64,000 nucleotides of DNA. It comes from Aeromonas schubertii. Its GTDB lineage: Bacteria > Pseudomonadota > Gammaproteobacteria > Enterobacterales > Aeromonadaceae. Both the position numbers and the translations under genes were made by a program. The stretch covers positions 1 through 64,000 of the forward strand of contig NZ_CDDB01000068.1 of assembly GCF_000820105.1 (NCBI RefSeq), read 5' to 3'. The notes beneath the pieces are model-generated. The model did no database searches. It saw only the letters and a list, made by a program, of their open reading frames with translations, and was not told the DNA's origin. Shown here one piece after another: positions 46,777 to 55,495 of this stretch. The first letter of the stretch is position 1. Each line of letters starts with the position of its first letter.

Positions 46777-46805
46777 TTGGCGCCCTCTCGGGCGCCTGTT
46801 ATTCT
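46777..46805 (+). promoter_or_regulatory. Predicted promoter of the alx riboswitch
   Basis: TTGGCG (46777-46782) and TATTCT (46800-46805) with a 17-base spacer that contains a GGCGCCC/GGGCGCC stem (46779-46796). The predicted start near 46812 coincides with the first bases of the riboswitch. The stem might instead be a second opp terminator. Confidence 0.45.
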
Positions 46806-46811
46806 CCGCGC

Positions 46812-46970
46812 CATCAAGGGGAGTAACTTCTTTGCCGGTCTATCGTCAATTCGATGTGCTTAGCACATCCGGTAACCGGGCGGACACGAGTCCGTAAGTG
46901 AGACCTTGCCGAAAGGCGAGGTCTATCTGCTCCAAATGCAAACCCACGCCTTTCGGACGTGGGTTTTGTC
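46812..46970 (+). ncRNA. yybP-ykoY (Mn2+) riboswitch with terminator, upstream of alx
   Basis: The leader starts with AAGGGGAGTAACT (46815-46827), the conserved 5' element of yybP-ykoY RNAs, and holds the internal stem CGGAC/GTCCG (46881-46894) and the closing segment GCCGAAAGGCGAGGTCTATCTGCTCC. It ends in a terminator-like hairpin AAACCCACG/CGTGGGTTT (46940-46948/46958-46966) followed by TGTCGTTTT. E. coli alx has the same RNA class (PRE element), sensing Mn2+ and alkaline pH. The exact borders and the second L-loop could not be verified without folding. Confidence 0.8.
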
Positions 46971-46988
46971 GTTTTGGAGGACTGAAAA

Positions 46989-47945
46989 ATGGAACAAATG
47001 TGGTTGTGGGGCGGTTTTTTCGCCATCGTCCTGATCCTCTTGTGGGTGGATATTCGCTTCGTCGGGGGTGGCAAGGCGCACAAGGTTTCCCTGAAAGAGG
47101 CCGGCATCTGGTCGCTGGTGTGGTTTGCCGTGGCCATGCTGTTCAACCTTGCCATCTGGTGGTGGTATCAACGCAACGGGGGAGAGGCCGTCGCTCATCA
47201 GAAGGCGGTGGAGTTCTTCACCGGCTACCTCATCGAGAAGGCGCTGGCGGTCGATAACGTCTTCGTCTGGTTGATGCTGTTTGGCTATTTCGCCATCCCG
47301 GCCGAGCTGCAGCGCCGTGTGCTGCTCTACGGTGTGCTGGGGGCTATCGTCATGCGTGCCGGTATGGTGTTTGCCGGCAGCTGGCTTATCAGCCAGTTCC
47401 ACTGGATCCTCTATCTGTTCGGGGCCTTCCTGCTGCTGACCGGTGCCAAGATGTTGTGGGCGGCGGACAAGGAGCCGGATCTCGAGAACAACGCCCTGCT
47501 CGGCTGGATGCGCCGCCGCTTCAAGGTGACCGAGACCCTGGAGGGGGAGAAGTTCTTCGTGATGCGTGACGGGGTGCGCTACGCCACGCCACTGCTGCTT
47601 ATCCTGGTGCTGGTGGAGGTGAGCGATCTCATCTTCGCGGTGGACAGCATCCCGGCCATCTTCGCGGTGACGACCGATCCCTTCATCGTGCTTACCTCGA
47701 ATATCTTTGCCATCATGGGGCTGCGGGCCATGTATTTCCTGCTGGCCGGCGTGGCCGAACGCTTCGCCCTGCTCAAATATGGCCTGGCACTGATCCTGAT
47801 GTTTATCGGGGTGAAGATGTTGCTGCTCGATGTCTTCAAGATCCCGACCGGCATTGCGCTGGGAGTGGTGGCCGCCATTCTGGCGCTCTCCATGGGGCTG
47901 AGCCTCTGGGTGACGCGCAAGCAGAAGACGGCCACAGCCGAGTAA
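46989..47945 (+). CDS. alx: TerC family manganese exporter Alx
   Basis: A 318-residue inner-membrane protein (E. coli Alx 321) with about nine helices. FFTGYLIEKALAVDNVFVWLMLFGYFAIP near residue 75 and ILVLVEVSDLIFAVDSIPAIFAVTTDPFIVLTSNIFAIMGLRAMYFLLAGVAERF near 215 are the two TerC repeats, each with the acidic residue pair thought to bind metal. Alx lowers cytoplasmic manganese and is induced by Mn2+ and high pH. GGAGG lies 10 bases before the ATG, just after the riboswitch terminator. Confidence 0.93.
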   Translation: MEQMWLWGGFFAIVLILLWVDIRFVGGGKAHKVSLKEAGIWSLVWFAVAMLFNLAIWWWYQRNGGEAVAHQKAVEFFTGYLIEKALAVDNVFVWLMLFGYFAIPAELQRRVLLYGVLGAIVMRAGMVFAGSWLISQFHWILYLFGAFLLLTGAKMLWAADKEPDLENNALLGWMRRRFKVTETLEGEKFFVMRDGVRYATPLLLILVLVEVSDLIFAVDSIPAIFAVTTDPFIVLTSNIFAIMGLRAMYFLLAGVAERFALLKYGLALILMFIGVKMLLLDVFKIPTGIALGVVAAILALSMGLSLWVTRKQKTATAE

Positions 47946-47949
47946 TGAG

Positions 47950-47975
47950 AAGGGCTCCCGCGGGAGCCCTTGTTG
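47950..47975. terminator. Terminator between convergent alx and racemase genes
   Basis: Perfect stem AAGGGCTCCCG/CGGGAGCCCTT (47950-47971), followed by GTTG on the plus side. Confidence 0.75.
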
Positions 47976-47977
47976 CA

Positions 47978-49204
47978 TCAGCGCTTGATGATACGTGGAT
48001 TGGTGTAGCCCCAGATGGTGTACATGTCCGCCAGGAGGGCGCCGTTGTACTCCTCGAGATCGGACTGCTTCACCTCGGCGTTGCCCTGGCGGCCAAACAG
48101 CACCACCTCGTCACCCGGTTTGACCCCCTTGATGTCGGTCACGTCCACCATGATGGTGTTCATGGATGTCTTGCCCACCACGGGGGCCTTCTGGCCATTC
48201 ACCAGCACATAGGCCTTGTTGCTCAGCGCCCGGCGGTAGCCGTCGGAGTAGCCCAGCGGCAGGTTGGCGAGCCAGGAGTCGCGTGCCAGGGTGAAGGTGC
48301 GGTCATAGCCGACGCTATTTCCCTTCGGGTAGTGATTGACCGAGGCGACCCGGGTCTTGAAGGCCATCACTTTCTTGTATTCGGTGTAGGAGGGAATGGT
48401 GTCGCCATAGATGATGCCGCCCGGGCGGACCATGTCCAGATAGGCCTCGGGCACCTCCAGGGTGGTAAAGGAGTTGGCACAGTGCAGGGTCAACTTGCTG
48501 CGATCCAGACGAGCGGCTTCGATGAGCCACTGGGTGTCGAGCTGAAACTGGGCGAAGCCCATCTTCACGTCCTCTTTCTCCTCGACCGGGAAGTGGGTCA
48601 TGATGCCGACCACCTGCAGCCCCTTGAGCTTCATCAGGTCGAGTGCGTCGCGCTTGGCGTCGGAGAGGCGCAGATCCAGGCCGTTGCGGCTCATGCCGGC
48701 GGAGTTGAGCCCCAGATGGTACGCAATGGTGGTGTGGTGACGCAGGGCAATCTCTGACATCAGACGGGCGCTCTCCAGGCTGCCGACCAGCTCCTCCATC
48801 TTGTAGGGGAGGGCGGCTTCCACTTCTTGCGGGGTGGCGGCGCGCACCCGCATCAGACGGCCTTCGAAGCCCTTCTCACGGGCGACGCGAGCCTCTTCGT
48901 TGCTGGCGATGCCGATGCAGGGGATGCCGGCCTTGATCACGGAGGGGACCAGCAGATCGATGCCGTGACCATAGGCATCGGCCTTCATGATGGCGCAGAT
49001 CTGCGGGCCCTTGTCGCCCAGGCGATCCTTCAGGGTCTGGATGTTGTGCTCGAAGGCGGCGACATCCACCTCGAGCCAGGCGTTGGCGGCGGCAAACTCC
49101 TGGCCGTTGCGATGGTCGCTGTCGAGGGGGAGGTAGGGGGCGGCCATGGTGGGGGCGGCAAGAATGCCGAGGATCAGGCTGGCCAGCAGCGTCTTCTTGT
49201 TCAT
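47978..49204 (-). CDS. bsr: Periplasmic broad-spectrum amino acid racemase (Bsr/BsrV type)
   Basis: A 408-residue PLP enzyme of the alanine-racemase fold with a signal peptide (MNKKTLLASLILGILAAPTMA), so it acts in the periplasm. The PLP lysine is K74 in AIMKADAYGHG and the second catalytic base Y300 in NSVGYDRTF. The export signal, the long N-terminal region and sequence such as HLGLNSAGMSRNG and SMNTIMVDVTD fit the Bsr group, which makes non-canonical D-amino acids (D-Arg, D-Lys, D-Met) that remodel peptidoglycan in Vibrio and Aeromonas. It may also supply D-Ala. AGGAA precedes the ATG. It stands alone, with 149 bases to the next gene. Confidence 0.88.
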   Translation of the reverse strand: MNKKTLLASLILGILAAPTMAAPYLPLDSDHRNGQEFAAANAWLEVDVAAFEHNIQTLKDRLGDKGPQICAIMKADAYGHGIDLLVPSVIKAGIPCIGIASNEEARVAREKGFEGRLMRVRAATPQEVEAALPYKMEELVGSLESARLMSEIALRHHTTIAYHLGLNSAGMSRNGLDLRLSDAKRDALDLMKLKGLQVVGIMTHFPVEEKEDVKMGFAQFQLDTQWLIEAARLDRSKLTLHCANSFTTLEVPEAYLDMVRPGGIIYGDTIPSYTEYKKVMAFKTRVASVNHYPKGNSVGYDRTFTLARDSWLANLPLGYSDGYRRALSNKAYVLVNGQKAPVVGKTSMNTIMVDVTDIKGVKPGDEVVLFGRQGNAEVKQSDLEEYNGALLADMYTIWGYTNPRIIKR

Positions 49205-49353
49205 TATTGTTCCTGTTATTGTCGTTGAGGTGGATGCATCACCGGAGTCATCAAGAGGCTAGCCGAAGTGCGGGCCCTGTGCATGCCCGAGGCCAGCTCA
49301 ACGCTGGGACCCCAGTGAGGCGCTAAGTGTAACTGCCTAAAAGAAAAGAGAAA

Positions 49354-49830
49354 ATGAAGCAGATCAGGTTTTCAATAGAGGCTGTTCATCACGGTCTGGC
49401 TCGGCTTCCTCCTCCGCTGATCTTCTTGTTCAGCCTGGGTGTGATGTTCCTGTCCGGTGGCGTGGGCCGCGACCGCGGCATCCCCTGGCTGCTGCTGGTT
49501 GTCGGCCTCTTCTCGGTGGGCCTGTTGATCGCACTCTGGGCCTTGTTGGGCCTCAGGTTGCACCACACTACGCTCGACCCCATTCATCCGGAACAGAGTC
49601 GTACTCTGGTCACCACCGGGGTCTATCGCCTTAGTCGCAACCCCATGTACCTCTCTTTGCTGCTGTGGTTACTGGCCTGGGGCTGCTGGCTACAAGGGGG
49701 ATGGTGGGGTGTGCTGCCGTTTTGGCTGTGGATGGACAAGGTGCAGATCCCCAGAGAGGAGCGTGCACTAGGGGCACGCTTCGGTCACGATTACCGCGAT
49801 TATTGCCGCCGGGTCCGCCGCTGGTGTTAA
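49354..49830 (+). CDS. Isoprenylcysteine carboxyl methyltransferase-like membrane protein
   Basis: A 158-residue inner-membrane protein with three to four helices of the ICMT/PEMT fold. The SAM-binding region is seen in TTGVYRLSRNPMYLSLLLWLLAWG near residue 90 and the C-terminal PREERALGARFGHDYRDYCRRVRRW. Bacteria lack prenylated proteins of the eukaryotic type, so the substrate is unknown; related bacterial proteins methylate lipids or small molecules. Its stop interlocks with that of the convergent alkyltransferase-like gene. Confidence 0.8.
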   Translation: MKQIRFSIEAVHHGLARLPPPLIFLFSLGVMFLSGGVGRDRGIPWLLLVVGLFSVGLLIALWALLGLRLHHTTLDPIHPEQSRTLVTTGVYRLSRNPMYLSLLLWLLAWGCWLQGGWWGVLPFWLWMDKVQIPREERALGARFGHDYRDYCRRVRRWC

Positions 49831-50156
49831 AAGGGGAGTAAAAACAGCAGCTCGGCCAGATCCGGCTGCCACTGCCACTCCTTGAGCCGGACGCGCCCTC
49901 CCAGCACCACAACCCCCTCCTGTTGCAGTCGCCCCACCTGCTCTTCGTGTGCGGCCGAGCCGATGGGTAGTGAGATGCGGCCACTGGCCCCCACTATTCT
50001 GTGCCAGGGAAGCTCGCGTTCACTGCTTTTGAGCACCCTGCCGACCAAGCGGGCCCGCCCGGGAAGGCCGGCGAGATCGGCCACCTGCCCATAGGTGGCG
50101 ACCCGACCCACCGGGATCAGGGTGATGAGGGTTTCGATGCGCTGCGCGGGTGTCAT
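49827..50156 (-). CDS. Alkyltransferase-like (ATL) protein, MGMT family
   Basis: A 109-residue DNA-binding protein of the MGMT C-terminal domain. GRVATYGQVADLAGLPGRARLVGRVL is the helix-turn-helix with the Arg finger. The active site of true O6-alkylguanine transferases is PCHR; here it reads PWHRIVGASGRIS, so the methyl-accepting Cys is Trp. This is the hallmark of ATL proteins (E. coli YbaZ, yeast Atl1), which bind O6-alkylguanine and flag it for nucleotide excision repair without removing the alkyl group. Length and motif make this assignment strong. Confidence 0.88.
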   Translation of the reverse strand: MTPAQRIETLITLIPVGRVATYGQVADLAGLPGRARLVGRVLKSSERELPWHRIVGASGRISLPIGSAAHEEQVGRLQQEGVVVLGGRVRLKEWQWQPDLAELLFLLPF

Positions 50157-50244
50157 GGGGTGGCTCCGGCCAAAAGCCCATTGTGATCTGCGTGGCCGGG
50201 AGAGACAAGAGAAGGGGAGAGTATCGCCTCTCCCCCGGAGCCGC

Positions 50245-51798
50245 TTAGCCGAAGGTGCGGGTCAGCTCCTTGAGCTGGTTGGTGCGCCCCAGCAGGGAGG
50301 TGCTGCTTTGGGTGACCTCCTCTATCTTCAGGCTGTTGTCGTGGGAGAGAGAGGAGATTTGATTGACGTTGCGGCTGATCTCCTCGACGACGGTCTGTTG
50401 CTCCATGGCGGCGGCCGAGATCTGGGTGGAGAAGTCCGAGATTTTGTCGATCTCCTCCAGCATCCGGTGCAGATTGTCGGAGCCGGCTCGGGTGGTTGTC
50501 AGGCAGTGGGCGGTCTGCTCCAGATTGCGGTGCATCACATCGCGCCACTCGTTGAGGGTCTTCTGGATATGGCCGATGCTCTCCTGGATCTGCTCGGTGG
50601 CGCCGTGGGTCCGGGTCGAGAGGCTGCGTACCTCGTCGGCCACCACCGCAAAGCCACGCCCCTGCTCTCCGGCACGGGCTGCCTCGATGGCGGCGTTGAG
50701 GGCGAGCAGATTGGTCTGATCGGCGATGCCCTGGATCTCGCTCATCACATGGCCGATGCGGTCGGCCTCATTGGCCAGGGCGACGGCCGAGTCGAAGGCA
50801 TCCTTGGCCTGAGTGGCCAGCTTGTCCATCTCTTGACCCACCTCACCCAACTGCCCATCCGTCTGCTGGCAGTGACGGCGAGCCTCGTCTATCTGGGAGC
50901 TGGTCTCCTGGATATTGCGGGTGATCTCGTTGGCGGTGCTCGCCATTTCCGTGATAGCGGTGGCTACCTGCTGGATCTGCTGGTCCTGATCCGTGATGGC
51001 CTGGCTCGCGAGTCGGGCCGAGCCGGTCAGATCATCGGCCAGCCCTTTGAGGGAGTAGGTGGCATCATCCACGCGGCCCAAGACGGTGCGGATGCGGGCC
51101 TGCCACAACTTGATATGGAAGTCGGCGATGCTGTGAGGGGAGTTACCCGAGAAGATAAGGCGGCTGACGCTGTCATATTCTCGGCTCAGGCTCTGCAAGA
51201 AGCGTGGGGTGGTGATGAGGGAGTCACGCATCAGCACAATGCCGGCCACGAGGGGCAGCAAGACCCAGAGTGCGGTGAGGGGGCCTGCCAGCCAGAAGAG
51301 GGCCCCTGCCGAGGCGGCCATGAGGCCCTTCGCCAGCCAGGGGGAGAGGGTTTTCAGCAGGCCGGCCCCACGTTTTGTCTGACGCTCCTGGCGCTTGAGA
51401 TCCCCATAGAGGCGGGTTGCGATCGCCTTGCTCTCGGGGGTGGTTCGGCAGCGCACCGACTGGAAGCCGCAGATAGTGCCGTTTTCATAGATGGGGGTGA
51501 CATAGGCATCCACCCAGTAGTAGCGACCATCCTTGCAACGGTTCTTGACCAGCCCGCGCCAGGGCTCTCCTGCCTTGAGATGGTGCCACAGGTCGCCGAA
51601 TGCGGCCTTTGGCATATCCGGGTGGCGTACCATGTTGTGGGGCTTACCGATCAACTCCTCCCGGGTGTAGCCGGCAACCCGGCAGAAGTGATCGTTGGCG
51701 TAGGTGATGATGCCGCGCAGATCCGTGGTGGATACCAACTGTTCGTCGTCGGCAAAATCCACCTCTTGATCCACCAGTGAGCTGTGTCCAATGCTCAT
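50245..51798 (-). CDS. PAS-domain methyl-accepting chemotaxis protein (Aer-like), copy 1
   Basis: A 517-residue chemoreceptor. An N-terminal PAS domain (about 10-125; [41 protein letters not shown]) with the pattern of Aer is followed by two membrane segments (about 160-195), a HAMP-like linker and a signalling domain with the receptor hairpin [35 protein letters not shown] near residue 355. Aer senses redox state through FAD bound to PAS; whether FAD binds here is inferred. GGGAGA precedes the ATG at 51798, while an earlier ATG at 51885 has no site. A close paralogue lies directly upstream on the same strand. Confidence 0.9.
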   Translation of the reverse strand: MSIGHSSLVDQEVDFADDEQLVSTTDLRGIITYANDHFCRVAGYTREELIGKPHNMVRHPDMPKAAFGDLWHHLKAGEPWRGLVKNRCKDGRYYWVDAYVTPIYENGTICGFQSVRCRTTPESKAIATRLYGDLKRQERQTKRGAGLLKTLSPWLAKGLMAASAGALFWLAGPLTALWVLLPLVAGIVLMRDSLITTPRFLQSLSREYDSVSRLIFSGNSPHSIADFHIKLWQARIRTVLGRVDDATYSLKGLADDLTGSARLASQAITDQDQQIQQVATAITEMASTANEITRNIQETSSQIDEARRHCQQTDGQLGEVGQEMDKLATQAKDAFDSAVALANEADRIGHVMSEIQGIADQTNLLALNAAIEAARAGEQGRGFAVVADEVRSLSTRTHGATEQIQESIGHIQKTLNEWRDVMHRNLEQTAHCLTTTRAGSDNLHRMLEEIDKISDFSTQISAAAMEQQTVVEEISRNVNQISSLSHDNSLKIEEVTQSSTSLLGRTNQLKELTRTFG

Positions 51799-51915
51799 GT
51801 TTGTCTCCCTGATTATCCCGTTTGTTGTTAAGGCCGTCGGTACCCGCTCCATGGGGTCAAACGGCTCGAGGATCAGTGTAGACAAACTGGAGAAAATGAT
51901 AGATTTGACAGTTGC

Positions 51916-53484
51916 TCAACCAAAAGTGTGGCCGAGCCCGGCCAGTTGCCCAGCCCGCCGCTGCAGCTCTTGCCCTGTGTCGCGTACCTCGCCGAGCTTG
52001 GCGCTGTTGAGGCTGCTGTGGTGGGAGACCTGTTGCAGCGCCTCGCACATCTGCTCGATCACGCTCTGTTGTTCGGCCGTATTGACACTGATATGACCGG
52101 CGCTGCGGTTGACCTCCGCCAGTGAATGTTGCACCTCCTCCAGGGTATCGGCCCCCTCCCGGGTGAGTTCGGCGCAGTGACGGGTCTGGGCCAGATTGGC
52201 CTGCATCAGACCCTGCCAATGGAGCAGTGTCTGCTGAATACCTTCCATGCGCTGCTGGATCTGTACGGTGGCATCCTGGCTTCGCTTGGAGAGTGCCCTC
52301 ACCTCCTCAGCCACTACCGAGAAGCCGCGTCCGTGCTCCCCGGCGCGGGCGGCCTCGATAGCGGCGTTGAGGGCAAGCAGGTTGGTCTGCTCGGCAACGG
52401 CGCCGATGGCCCCCATGATGTCATCGATGCGGCGTGACTCCTCGCTCAGGCGCTGGGCCATCTGGTGTGCCTCCTGCGCTTGATCGGCCAGGGCCTCGAC
52501 TGCCTGGCGTGTCTGGCGCAGGGTCTGGGTTGCCTGCTCACTGCGCCGGGTAATCCCCTCAATCTGGGTGGCGCAGTGGTGGATATGGCGTGTCACCTCG
52601 GTGGCACCACTGCCGAGCTGGTTCATGGCCGCTGCCAGTTGGCGGGTCTGATCCTCCTGTTGGCGCATCGCCTGGCTGGCCGCTTCGCTGGAGTGATCGA
52701 GCCGCTCTGCCAGTCGGTGCAGGCTGGCGGTGGCATCGTCGACGCGTCCCAGCACGGTGCGGATCCGCGCCTGCAGCATCTTGATATGAAAGTCGGCCAC
52801 GGCCCCCGGCCGTTTTCCCGAGTAGATGAGGCGGGTCAGGCTGTCATATTCCCGGGCCAGATGGCGCAGGTAGCGTGGCAGGGCGAAGAGCTCGTGTCGG
52901 CAGAAGATGGCGACCAGCAGCAGAGGGAGAAGCAGATAGGGCAGGGCATCGATCCCTTCGTGAAAGGTACCCAGTGCCAGACTGGTCAGCAGCAGGAGCG
53001 GGAGTAGCCAGGGGCGAAGCCGCTGCAGTGAGAGGGGAGGACGCCGCCCATCCCGCTCCATGGCGAGCAGCAGGCGATAGCTCTGCTCGGCCTTTTGCAC
53101 CAGCTCCGGTTCCGGTTTGCTGCGCACCGATTGATAGCCGACCACCTGGCCTTCCTCCATCAGGGGGGTCACATAGGCATCGACCCAGTAGTAGCGGCCA
53201 TCCTTGCAGCGGTTTTTGACCACGCCACGCCAGGGCTTGCCCTGCTTGAGCTGTTGCCAGAGATCCCCGAAGGCGGCCCTGGGCATATCGGGATGGCGCA
53301 CCAGATTATGGGGCTGACCGACCAGCTCCTGGGGGGCATAGCCGGCGATCTGGCAGAAGGCATCGTTGGCATAGGTGATGTTACCGGCAAGGTCCGTGGT
53401 AGAGACCAGTTGCTGACTGGCATCGAAGGTGACCTCTTGGTCGAGCAGGGGGGCGGCGCGCAGCATGAACCGATTGAGAACCAT
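51916..53484 (-). CDS. PAS-domain methyl-accepting chemotaxis protein (Aer-like), copy 2
   Basis: A 522-residue chemoreceptor with the same layout as its neighbour: PAS (about 12-125; [41 protein letters not shown]), two membrane segments (about 155-190), and the signalling hairpin [35 protein letters not shown] near residue 375. Both end with the same GHTFG/TRTFG type C-terminus and lack a visible CheR-binding pentapeptide. The two share FSSN-like blocks such as PWRG(L/V)[19 protein letters not shown], pointing to duplication. No clear ribosome site precedes the ATG at 53484. Confidence 0.9.
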   Translation of the reverse strand: MVLNRFMLRAAPLLDQEVTFDASQQLVSTTDLAGNITYANDAFCQIAGYAPQELVGQPHNLVRHPDMPRAAFGDLWQQLKQGKPWRGVVKNRCKDGRYYWVDAYVTPLMEEGQVVGYQSVRSKPEPELVQKAEQSYRLLLAMERDGRRPPLSLQRLRPWLLPLLLLTSLALGTFHEGIDALPYLLLPLLLVAIFCRHELFALPRYLRHLAREYDSLTRLIYSGKRPGAVADFHIKMLQARIRTVLGRVDDATASLHRLAERLDHSSEAASQAMRQQEDQTRQLAAAMNQLGSGATEVTRHIHHCATQIEGITRRSEQATQTLRQTRQAVEALADQAQEAHQMAQRLSEESRRIDDIMGAIGAVAEQTNLLALNAAIEAARAGEHGRGFSVVAEEVRALSKRSQDATVQIQQRMEGIQQTLLHWQGLMQANLAQTRHCAELTREGADTLEEVQHSLAEVNRSAGHISVNTAEQQSVIEQMCEALQQVSHHSSLNSAKLGEVRDTGQELQRRAGQLAGLGHTFG

Positions 53485-53588
53485 TTTGTGATGGAAATGG
53501 GGCGGGATTGTGCCAAAAGTTGTCGCAAAGTGGCATTGCGTGTAGCGGCAATGTTGTCATTATTTTTGTGATTATGTGACGGCCATGA

Positions 53589-53612
53589 CAAAAAAGGCGG
53601 CCAGAGGCCGCC
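53589..53612 (-). terminator. Terminator of the chitin-oligosaccharide operon
   Basis: On the minus strand GGCGGCC/GGCCGCC around TCT (53612-53596), followed by T6 (53595-53590). It lies 18 bases after the GH20 stop. Confidence 0.9.
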
Positions 53613-53629
53613 AACAGGAAAGGACAACA

Positions 53630-55495
53630 TCAGGTCCGAAGCGGGCGATAGCCAACCCCCAGTCGGTCGAGCATCTTCAACTGGCCCGGCAGCCGGGCAC
53701 ACAGCGCCTGCCAGGAGCGTTGTGGCATCATGCTCCAGGCCACCTCAGCCGCGGCAAGCAGGCGGGGGTAGAGCATGTAGTCCAACCGCTCCCGGGAGGT
53801 GATGTGCTCGCTCCACAGGGGGCTCAAAATGCCGAGTATGTTGTCATGGGCATGGAAATCGGTAGGCGCGGGATCGCAGCCATAGAGGGTGCGCAGATCC
53901 AGGGTGCCGGCCCAATAGAGACCCGGTTCGTCGATCTCTTCGCTCCAGGCCAGATCCAGGTAGAGGTACTGTGCCGGGGCCATGATGACCGGATAGCCGG
54001 CCGAGGCCGCCTCCAGGCCAGCCTGAAACGAGGTCCAGGCGCAGACGGTGGCCTGCTGGCTCACCTTATCCCCGTGCAGGATCTCCTCCCACCCCATCAT
54101 CTGTTTCCCCTTGCCGGCCAGGTAGCGTTGGCAGTGGCGCAGCAGGTGTCCCTGTAACTCCCTGGTATCCAGATACCCTTGGTCGCGCATCAGGGCATGG
54201 CAGGCCGGGCTGTCGCGCCACACCCCTTCCGGCACCTCGTCTCCCCCCATGTGGATCCAGGGGCCGGGGAAGAGCTCGCACACCTCGTCGAGCACGGCCT
54301 CGAGGAAGGTGTAAGTGCCGGGGAGCGCCGGGTTGAGCACATTGTCCTCAAAAAACTGGACCGAGCGGTAGCGGGAGCCGTCGGCGGGCTCGGTCAGCAG
54401 CTCGGGCAGCGCCTTGATAGCCGCATGGCAGTGGCCCGGGATGTCGATCTCGGGGATCACGGTGATCCCGAGCGTCGCCGCATGGGCCACCACTTCCCGT
54501 ACCTCGCTCTGGGTGTAATAACCCCCGTAAGGGCCCGGACCGCCGCTCAGCTGGGGGGGGATCGGCAGATCGTGGCCGCGCCAGGCTCCCACCTCGGTCA
54601 GGGCCGGAAAAGCATGGATCTCCAGGCGCCACCCCTCGTCATCGGTCAGATGCCAGTGAAAGCGGTTGAACTTGTAGAGCGCCATCTGGCCGAGCAGCCG
54701 CTTGATGGTCTCTACCCCGTGGAAATGGCGGGCGCAGTCGAGAAAGAGGCCGCGAAAACCAAAGCGCGGCGCATCTTCCACCTCGATGCAGGGCAGTGAC
54801 TCTCCGTGTTGCAACACCCATTGGGCCAGGCTCATCAGGCCGTGACGCCAGCCCAGGCTCGAGGCGGCGACAATGTCGATACCGGCCGGAGTGATACGCA
54901 GGCGATAAGCCTCCTCGGCCATGGGCTCGAGGCTGAGCCGGATCAGGGGGTCATGATCCTGGCGCAGGGAGAGGCCGGTCTGCTCGTTGAAGGGGCGCAG
55001 CAGAGCGGTGACCGGCTCCGGGGCCGCCACATGGGCCTGTTTGGGCAGGCGAAACTCCCCGTCGAGCAGCCGCCAGTGGCGGGGGGCGGGCACCAGGCCG
55101 GCCTGCTCCTCGGCAGGATCCAGATCCGGTGTGGTGCGTGTGGTGGGAGGGAGCCTCAACTCCCGCTGGCCTATGGTCAGGGGCAACAGGGCCGAGTGTG
55201 AGTCGGCGCCGCAGTAGCCGAGATAGCACCCTTGCGGCAGATCGGAGAGGCGCTGGAGGGGGGCATCCGGGCAGCAAAACTCGACGCTGAGGCTGTTCGG
55301 GGCGAGGGCGATCACCTTGTAGCTGCCCACCTGGCGCTGCAAGGTACCCCCTTGCACACTGTCTGGCGCCAGGTAGCGGGCCAGGCAGAAGTGGAGCGTG
55401 GCGTCCAGCGGAGGACGCTCGGTCAGGGTCATGCGTAGCCAGATATCGCGCCCCTCCCGGCGAATCACATCCAGATCGATCAGGGGTGCAGACAT
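53630..55495 (-). CDS. Beta-N-acetylhexosaminidase, glycoside hydrolase family 20
   Basis: A 621-residue enzyme without signal peptide, so cytoplasmic. It has an N-terminal beta region (about 1-120), a GH20b-like domain (about 130-250) and a GH20 catalytic barrel (about 255-590): FRGLFLDCARHFHGVETIKRLLGQMALYKFNRFHWHLTDDEGWRLEI, TVIPEIDIPGHCHAA and the catalytic pair in IHMGGDEVPEG (Asp-Glu). It would split GlcNAc from chitin oligosaccharides, matching V. cholerae VC0613. Start at 55495 follows AAGGAG; the last 16 bases of gspK overlap it. Last gene of the operon. Confidence 0.93.
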   Translation of the reverse strand: MSAPLIDLDVIRREGRDIWLRMTLTERPPLDATLHFCLARYLAPDSVQGGTLQRQVGSYKVIALAPNSLSVEFCCPDAPLQRLSDLPQGCYLGYCGADSHSALLPLTIGQRELRLPPTTRTTPDLDPAEEQAGLVPAPRHWRLLDGEFRLPKQAHVAAPEPVTALLRPFNEQTGLSLRQDHDPLIRLSLEPMAEEAYRLRITPAGIDIVAASSLGWRHGLMSLAQWVLQHGESLPCIEVEDAPRFGFRGLFLDCARHFHGVETIKRLLGQMALYKFNRFHWHLTDDEGWRLEIHAFPALTEVGAWRGHDLPIPPQLSGGPGPYGGYYTQSEVREVVAHAATLGITVIPEIDIPGHCHAAIKALPELLTEPADGSRYRSVQFFEDNVLNPALPGTYTFLEAVLDEVCELFPGPWIHMGGDEVPEGVWRDSPACHALMRDQGYLDTRELQGHLLRHCQRYLAGKGKQMMGWEEILHGDKVSQQATVCAWTSFQAGLEAASAGYPVIMAPAQYLYLDLAWSEEIDEPGLYWAGTLDLRTLYGCDPAPTDFHAHDNILGILSPLWSEHITSRERLDYMLYPRLLAAAEVAWSMMPQRSWQALCARLPGQLKMLDRLGVGYRPLRT

